Assembly (NCBI GenBank): GCA_020052095.1
Contig: JAGVPT010000159.1
Span: forward strand, 1-53,610
Direction: 5' to 3'
Source of the DNA: Bacteroidota bacterium
GTDB taxonomy: Bacteria; Bacteroidota; Ignavibacteria; UBA10030; UBA8401
Length of the DNA: 53,610 bases
Shown: one piece after another, positions 48,106-53,610 of the stretch
How positions within the stretch are numbered: the stretch's first letter is position 1
Layout: each line of letters begins with the position of its first letter
Translations under genes and position numbers: made by a program
The notes under the pieces: model-generated
Databases searched by the model: none
What the model was told of the DNA's origin: nothing
The model's input: only the letters and a program-made list of their open reading frames with translations

Positions 48106-49617
48106 ATGTCCCGTCCCTCGACGCTCGGCGAGTTGAGAAATAGTGGCTATAAGGTTCTTCCTGTCAAAGAAGAGATCAGAAACAATCTGATAAATAAAAT
48201 ACAAAACGGCGAGCAGCTCTTTCCGGGAATCATCGGTTACGAAAAAACCGTTGTCCCGGCCCTGATCAATGCTATCCTGGCAAAACACGATATTATCTTG
48301 CTTGGACTTCGCGGACAGGCAAAATCGCGCCTCGTGCGCCAGATCCCATCCCTTCTCGATGAATATATACCGATCATCAAGGGAAGCGAGATCAACGACA
48401 ATCCATTTGCTCCCGTCAGCAAATTCGGGGCCGATCTGATCAAGCAATATGGCGATGCGACCGAGATCGAGTGGATTCAGCGCGACTCGCGTTTCAGCGA
48501 AAAACTCGCGACGCCTGATGTCACGATCGCCGACCTCATCGGAGACATCGACCCGATCAAAGCGGCAACACAACGGCTCCACTACTCGCACGAGGGGGCG
48601 ATCCATTTCGGATTGATACCCAGGAGCAACCGTGGAATTTTCGCGATCAACGAATTGCCCGACCTCCAGCCGCGCATCCAGGTCGGCCTCTTCAATATTT
48701 TGGAAGAGAAGGATATTCAGATACGCGGATTTAACATTCGCATCCCGCTCGACGTCATGATCATCTTCACGGCAAACCCGGAAGACTACACAAACCGCGG
48801 GAACATCATCACTCCATTAAAGGACAGAATCGATTCGCAAATTCTGACACACTATCCGCGGTCGCTTGAAGATGCCATTGCGATTACGGAACAAGAAGCG
48901 TGGGTCCGGCGCAATGGATTGGATGCACACGTGCCTTACTATTTCAAAGAAATAATCGAGCACATTGCATTCGAGGCGCGCAAGAGCGAATTTGTCGATC
49001 AGAAATCGGGCGTGAGCGCACGACTCACGATCGCCGCGATGGAAAATCTCGTGAGTAATGCCGAAAGGCGCTCGATCATATTGAATGAGAAGTGCGTGGT
49101 ACCTCGAATTTGCGATCTGCCGCATGTCCTTCCCGGATTAACGGGAAAACTCGAGCTCGTTTTCGAAGGCGAACAGGAAGGATCGATCAAAGTAAGCCGC
49201 GCGCTTATTGGTAAGGCAGTGCGCACTGTATTCAAGAAATATTTCCCGGATCCCCTGCAAAAGCGGCAGAGAACCCAGCAGCAAACCCACGACGACCCGG
49301 AGTACGGAAAAATTCTCAGCTGGTTCGAATCGGGAAACACGCTGGAAGTGGCCGACGATATGCCCCTCGCTGCATACTTGACTGAGCTCGAACGTGTGAA
49401 AGGATTACGTGACCTGACGAAACGCCACTTGAAAATTGACGAAAACAGCAAGTACGAGCTGGCCTCCGCTATGGAGTTTGTACTGGATGGACTGCATCAG
49501 AATTCCAAAATTGCTAAAGACGAAGTTGAACACGTCACGACGTACAAAGATATGGTAGGAAGCATCTTTACCGGACGAGGCGCTGCGGAGGACTATGAGT
49601 TGGAGAGTGATAGGTAG
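48106..49617 (+). CDS. AAA+ ATPase, magnesium chelatase subunit I / MoxR-like
   Basis: LLGLRGQAKSRLVRQIP, GIFAINELPDLQPRIQVGLFNILEEKDIQIRG, IIFTANPEDYTNRG. Confidence 0.93.
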   Translation: MSRPSTLGELRNSGYKVLPVKEEIRNNLINKIQNGEQLFPGIIGYEKTVVPALINAILAKHDIILLGLRGQAKSRLVRQIPSLLDEYIPIIKGSEINDNPFAPVSKFGADLIKQYGDATEIEWIQRDSRFSEKLATPDVTIADLIGDIDPIKAATQRLHYSHEGAIHFGLIPRSNRGIFAINELPDLQPRIQVGLFNILEEKDIQIRGFNIRIPLDVMIIFTANPEDYTNRGNIITPLKDRIDSQILTHYPRSLEDAIAITEQEAWVRRNGLDAHVPYYFKEIIEHIAFEARKSEFVDQKSGVSARLTIAAMENLVSNAERRSIILNEKCVVPRICDLPHVLPGLTGKLELVFEGEQEGSIKVSRALIGKAVRTVFKKYFPDPLQKRQRTQQQTHDDPEYGKILSWFESGNTLEVADDMPLAAYLTELERVKGLRDLTKRHLKIDENSKYELASAMEFVLDGLHQNSKIAKDEVEHVTTYKDMVGSIFTGRGAAEDYELESDR

Positions 49618-49622
49618 CGCCG

Positions 49623-49783
49623 GAGTCCGGGGTCCTGAGTCCGTAGTCCGAGGTCCTGAGTCCGTAGTCCAAAGTCCAAGGTCCGTAGTCCGGGGTCGGC
49701 AGATCAGAGTATTGAATCCTGTCTCCCGAATCCTGAATTCTGTATTCAGAATTCCTAATTCTTAATTCCTATTTCATAATTTC
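49623..49783. repeat. heptad-register tract T2 (23 x 7 bp, no indel)
   Basis: gagtccg gggtcct gagtccg tagtccg aggtcct gagtccg tagtcca aagtcca aggtccg tagtccg gggtcgg cagatca gagtatt gaatcct gtctccc gaatcct gaattct gtattca gaattcc taattct taattcc tatttca taatttc. Confidence 0.96.
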
Positions 49784-49788
49784 AAAGA

Positions 49789-50886
49789 ATGCGCTTCCTC
49801 TACACAAAGTGGACTCCTCAATCGCAGACTGACGAGCAGCGGCTGCAAAACCTTATGCAGCTCTTTAGTCATTTGCTCATCCAAACGAGCGGCGATGTCG
49901 AAGAAGCGATGGAATGGCTGCGCCAGCTCGCGGAAGAATACGGCATCTTCGACGAAAATCTCTCCATGGAAGATCTGATCGCGAAGTTGAAAGAGATGGG
50001 CATCATCGAAGAAGTGAACAACACGCCTGTGCTAACGACGAAGGGCGTACAGAAAATCAGGCAGGACGCACTCAAGGAGATTTTTTCATCCCTCAAAAAA
50101 ACACCGATGGGCTCGCATGAAACGCCGCACACCGGCGCGGGCGTTGAACGCCTGAGCGAGACGAAGAAATGGGTCTTCGGCGATATGCCGACGAATATCG
50201 ACCTTACGTCGACCATGACGAATGTATTCAAGCGGGATGGAATCGAGAATTTTAATTTGACGGAAGACGATCTCGAAGTCTACGATACCGAGAACCTCTC
50301 GACGTGTGCGACTGTGCTCATGCTCGATATCAGCCACAGCATGATACTGTATGGAGAGGACCGCATCACGCCGGCAAAGCAGGTAGGATTGGCGCTCAGC
50401 GAGCTGATCATGACGAAATTCCCGCGCGACTACATCGCGCTGGTCGTTTTCGGGGACGATGCGAAGCTCGTCAGCATCAATGAGCTCCCATTTCTTAACG
50501 TCGGGCCGTATCACACCAATACGAGGGCCGGATTACAGCTTGCCCGGAATCTCCTTCGGCGCTGCGGCAATGTGAATAAGCAAATTTTCATGATTACGGA
50601 CGGCAAGCCATCTGCGATGTTCGACGACGCCGGAAGACTCTACAAGAACTCGTTCGGACTCGACCCGAAGATCGTGAACAAGACTCTCGATGAGGCCGTT
50701 GCATGCAGGCGCGAGAAAATTACCATCAGCACGTTCATGGTTGCGCGCGATCCGTATCTCATTAATTTTGTGGAAGAATTGACGAAGGCAAATCATGGGC
50801 GGGCATACTATTCTTCCCTTAATAACCTTGGACAATTTATTTTCGTCGACTATATCCGGAACAGACGCAAACTTTTTTCTTCATGA
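49789..50886 (+). CDS. VWA domain protein paired with the AAA+ ATPase
   Basis: VLMLDISHSMILYGEDRITPAK (MIDAS DxSxS), FMITDGKPSAMFD. Confidence 0.92.
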   Translation: MRFLYTKWTPQSQTDEQRLQNLMQLFSHLLIQTSGDVEEAMEWLRQLAEEYGIFDENLSMEDLIAKLKEMGIIEEVNNTPVLTTKGVQKIRQDALKEIFSSLKKTPMGSHETPHTGAGVERLSETKKWVFGDMPTNIDLTSTMTNVFKRDGIENFNLTEDDLEVYDTENLSTCATVLMLDISHSMILYGEDRITPAKQVGLALSELIMTKFPRDYIALVVFGDDAKLVSINELPFLNVGPYHTNTRAGLQLARNLLRRCGNVNKQIFMITDGKPSAMFDDAGRLYKNSFGLDPKIVNKTLDEAVACRREKITISTFMVARDPYLINFVEELTKANHGRAYYSSLNNLGQFIFVDYIRNRRKLFSS

Positions 50887-50994
50887 CCTTCATTCATGGG
50901 CATCTCGCAATATTCCCGTTGATAAAATATCAAGAAATGGTTACATTGACACACTGAATTTTCTGCTCCCACTCAACAACAGAGAGGAATTCTT

Positions 50995-52182
50995 ATGAAG
51001 TCATCCGTCGTACTGTTCATTCTTGCTTGCGTGTTCTTTGCGAGCGTCCCGCAGGCGTCAGCGCTGCCGAAATTTGCAAGCAGGGTTGGTGCGAAGTGCC
51101 AGGCGTGCCATGTGAATCCGACCGGTAAAGGGATGAGAAACACGTTTGGCTCAACGTATGGCCGCGAGGAACTGCCGATGCGGACATACAAAACCGTCCA
51201 GGACACGAGCGAAGATGGCAAAGTGACGGTTACGAAAGAGGACGTTACGAACCTCGAAGATTTCTCGACAAACCTTACTCCGTTTTTTTCTTACGGTGCG
51301 GACTTCCGCAGTCTCTATTTCTACGACGGCAAAAGTAAGGGGACGAGCTTTTTCCAGATGCAGGGCGATCTCTATTTTGACCTGCGCATAAACAAGACGT
51401 TCAGAGTGTATCTGGACAAAGGATTATACAGCGGTTTTGAAGTCTTCGGGCTTGCGAAGGTGCTGCCGCTCGACGGCTACATCAAGCTCGGGCAGTTCAT
51501 CCCAGCCTACGGAACAAAGACCGACGATCATAATGCGTTCATCCGCGGCGGACCCTATTCAACCCTTAATCCTGCCCTCGCAGGTTATCGGCAGGGACTC
51601 ATATTCGGACAGCGCTCCGAGCAAACGGGGGTTGAAGTCGGAATAGCCCCCGGCATATTCTCATTGCAAGTCGGATTGTTCAATGGTGCGCCGAATGCCG
51701 GAGTGGGTGGAACGTCCGCGACAAAATTCAAGGCGGTCGCTGTCCGCGGCGACGCGACAATACAGACTGATGGAATGAATGCGAACATCGGTTTGTCGTG
51801 GTACAACGATCCAAATCCCAGTCCGCTCGAAAAAGGAACGTTCTACGGCGCGTTTGGCTCCGTGACTGTCTTGAAGAACCTTACATTTATCGGTGAATTC
51901 GATTACATCAAGACGCCGGTCGGGGGAAGCGATACAACCGGTTATATGTTGTATACCGAAATTAATTACATGGTAGCGAACGGCGTCGATCTAAAAGTGG
52001 GATATGATTTCTACGATCCAAACAGAGATTTGAAGACCGGCAGCAGCGGCAGGATCACGGTCGGCGGAGAATTCTTCCCAATGAGCGGCGTTGAAGTGCG
52101 TCCGTTGTATCATATCAATCAGGAAAAGCCGACGGACATTTCTAATAACGATTTTCAGTTAATGTTCCATTTCTTTTTATAG
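50995..52182 (+). CDS. exported monoheme c-type cytochrome domain fused to predicted outer-membrane beta-barrel
   Basis: Signal peptide; PKFASRVGAKCQACHVNPTGKGMRNTFG (CxxCH at 51097-51111); then alternating amphipathic strands ending in QLMFHFFL. Confidence 0.82.
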   Translation: MKSSVVLFILACVFFASVPQASALPKFASRVGAKCQACHVNPTGKGMRNTFGSTYGREELPMRTYKTVQDTSEDGKVTVTKEDVTNLEDFSTNLTPFFSYGADFRSLYFYDGKSKGTSFFQMQGDLYFDLRINKTFRVYLDKGLYSGFEVFGLAKVLPLDGYIKLGQFIPAYGTKTDDHNAFIRGGPYSTLNPALAGYRQGLIFGQRSEQTGVEVGIAPGIFSLQVGLFNGAPNAGVGGTSATKFKAVAVRGDATIQTDGMNANIGLSWYNDPNPSPLEKGTFYGAFGSVTVLKNLTFIGEFDYIKTPVGGSDTTGYMLYTEINYMVANGVDLKVGYDFYDPNRDLKTGSSGRITVGGEFFPMSGVEVRPLYHINQEKPTDISNNDFQLMFHFFL

Positions 52183-52194
52183 AAGGCGGATTGA

Positions 52195-52848
52195 ATGATA
52201 CGAACGTATTTTTTTCTGGCATTTGTCTCGGCGACATTCCTTGCGGTGATTGGAGGATGTAGCGATATGGGATCGAATCCGCCGAAGCCCGCCGGCCCGC
52301 CCCATATTACATCCTTCCAGCCCGACTCGGCTTTTGCAGGCGACACGCTCAAGATCGTTGGGACAGATTTCGGAGCGAGCAAGGGATCGAGCACAGTTAC
52401 AGTCGGGGGCAAAAACGCCGACACGATCTACCTCTGGAGCGCGAATGAGATTCGCCTGAAGATCCCTGCTGCAGCCGTGACAGGAAATGTCACCGTTACC
52501 GTGGGCGGAACAGCCAGTAACGCGGTGACCTTCAAAGTGCGCGGAACTGTCGTCGCGGATGTGTCATTTGTGCTTGATGTCGCTCCCGTCTTTGCGAACA
52601 ACGGTTGCGTTGGCTGCCATGGGGGTACCAACAACTTGAGAGTAGACACGTACGCTCGGTTAATGTTGGGCACGAGCCTCAACGGACCTGTCATCACACC
52701 CGGAAACGGGGAAGGAAGCGTCATCATCAAGAAGCTGCGAGGCACGGCGTCATTCGGCGACCGGATGCCGCAAGGGGGACCGTTTCTCAGCAATTCGGTT
52801 ATCGACAAGATCTCTCTCTGGATTACCCAAGGCGCAAAAAATAATTAA
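52195..52848 (+). CDS. lipoprotein-like IPT/TIG domain protein with C-terminal CxxCH cytochrome domain
   Basis: FLAVIGGCSDMG lipobox; ITSFQPDSAFAGDTLKIVGTDFG; CVGCH at 52606-52620. Confidence 0.87.
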   Translation: MIRTYFFLAFVSATFLAVIGGCSDMGSNPPKPAGPPHITSFQPDSAFAGDTLKIVGTDFGASKGSSTVTVGGKNADTIYLWSANEIRLKIPAAAVTGNVTVTVGGTASNAVTFKVRGTVVADVSFVLDVAPVFANNGCVGCHGGTNNLRVDTYARLMLGTSLNGPVITPGNGEGSVIIKKLRGTASFGDRMPQGGPFLSNSVIDKISLWITQGAKNN

Positions 52849-52880
52849 CATCGTAGCGCAATAATAGGAGTACACAATTG

Positions 52881-53270
52881 ATGAAGTCTCTCTTTTCCGT
52901 CGTTTTCATTGCGGCAATCGTATTCGCATCCGGCGCTACATCACAGGAGAAGAAAAGCACAAAGAAGCCGACAGTTTCATTTTCAAACGATGTCTTCCCC
53001 ATCATCAAGAAGCGGTGCCTCCCGTGCCACGCAGCGGACAGCGAGAACCCGAGCGAATTAATTGTGGAGACGCTCTCTGATCTTGTCAAAGGAGGCAAGC
53101 ACGGAAAACCGATCATCCCGAAGAACGGCGATGTGAGTATCCTCGTTCAAAAAATAAAGCCGAATCCCCCTTTCGGCGAGCAGATGCCCCTGATGACGAA
53201 AAAGAAATTAACCGACGAAGAGGTCGAACTGTTCAAAACGTGGATTGACCAGGGGGCGAAGAAGAACTAG
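52881..53270 (+). CDS. monoheme c-type cytochrome (PSCyt1-like)
   Basis: Signal peptide; FSNDVFPIIKKRCLPCH (53016-53030); MPLMTKKKLTDEEVELFKTWIDQGAKKN. Confidence 0.9.
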   Translation: MKSLFSVVFIAAIVFASGATSQEKKSTKKPTVSFSNDVFPIIKKRCLPCHAADSENPSELIVETLSDLVKGGKHGKPIIPKNGDVSILVQKIKPNPPFGEQMPLMTKKKLTDEEVELFKTWIDQGAKKN

Positions 53271-53293
53271 GGTGGTAGGGATGAGGGAAGAAT

Positions 53294-53349
53294 GATGAAT
53301 TAGGAATTAGGAATTGGGTATTAGGGATTGGGAATAAGGAATCGGGAGT
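53294..53349. repeat. heptad-register tract (8 x 7 bp)
   Basis: gatgaat taggaat taggaat tgggtat tagggat tgggaat aaggaat cgggagt. Confidence 0.9.
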
Positions 53350-53500
53350 TCTGGAATATTGACTATCGATTGTCATTCTGCTCGGAACGAAGAATCTTAA
53401 AGCTAGAATGAAAGAAGAATTCGAAGATTCGTCGTCGTCCCGGCAAGCCGCCACTCTTCAGCATGACATTTACGGGGTTTTTTCAGAAATCTCACCTAGT

Positions 53501-53610
53501 GTGCCGTCTCTGAAATACCTTGAATAAGTCCCGATCAGTGAAAAGGCGAATTTGAATGATTTTCAAGCAAAACCACAAGAAAAATATTCGACGTACTTGC
53601 GAGACGGCAC
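53501..53610. repeat. TIR-bounded 110-bp sequence ending exactly at the window edge
   Basis: GTGCCGTCTC (53501-53510)/GAGACGGCAC (53601-53610). Confidence 0.65.

Noticed and set aside
49623-49783. CRISPR array
   Set aside because: Unit is 7 bp and degenerate with no spacer-repeat structure; no cas genes in the window.
1-53610. tRNA or rRNA genes, prophage or integrase genes
   Set aside because: None recognised on either strand by eye.

Overview
The 53.6 kb window looks like a chromosomal segment of an Ignavibacteria-like member of the Bacteroidota/Chlorobi lineage (inferred from two T9SS-type C-terminal sorting domains, DUF5103-like and DUF1343-like proteins, and leaders often lacking a Shine-Dalgarno). 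It has about 41 protein-coding calls, mostly housekeeping: thyA, uvrA, rlmN, adk, acpS, aroQ, CCA-adding enzyme, class I FBP aldolase, glutamate dehydrogenase, a MacAB-TolC-like efflux operon, a MoxR/Mg-chelatase-like ATPase plus VWA pair, and a c-type cytochrome cluster at the right end. I saw no rRNA, tRNA, CRISPR array or transposase gene. The unexpected content is mostly noncoding. (1) Many spacers are degenerate tracts in a strict 7-bp register (e.g. 14 heptads at 3395-3492, 23 heptads at 49623-49783). They swallow stop codons and leaders and also appear inside coding sequence, including the same position of two T9SS sorting domains. (2) A paired dyad motif, AGTGATGCCATGACTT..AAGTCATGGCATCACT, occurs in three divergent promoter regions, two copies being exactly 82 bp. 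(3) A ~490 bp noncoding block at 41403-41888 has at least eight perfect stems and may be a structured RNA or element. (4) A fused N-terminal CxxCH plus predicted outer-membrane beta-barrel protein (Cyc2-like layout) is followed by two monoheme cytochromes. (5) A glutamate dehydrogenase carries a ~60-residue Lys/Arg-rich tail. (6) Several TIR-bounded MITE-like elements are present, including at both window edges. All family assignments are by eye from motifs and no searches were run.
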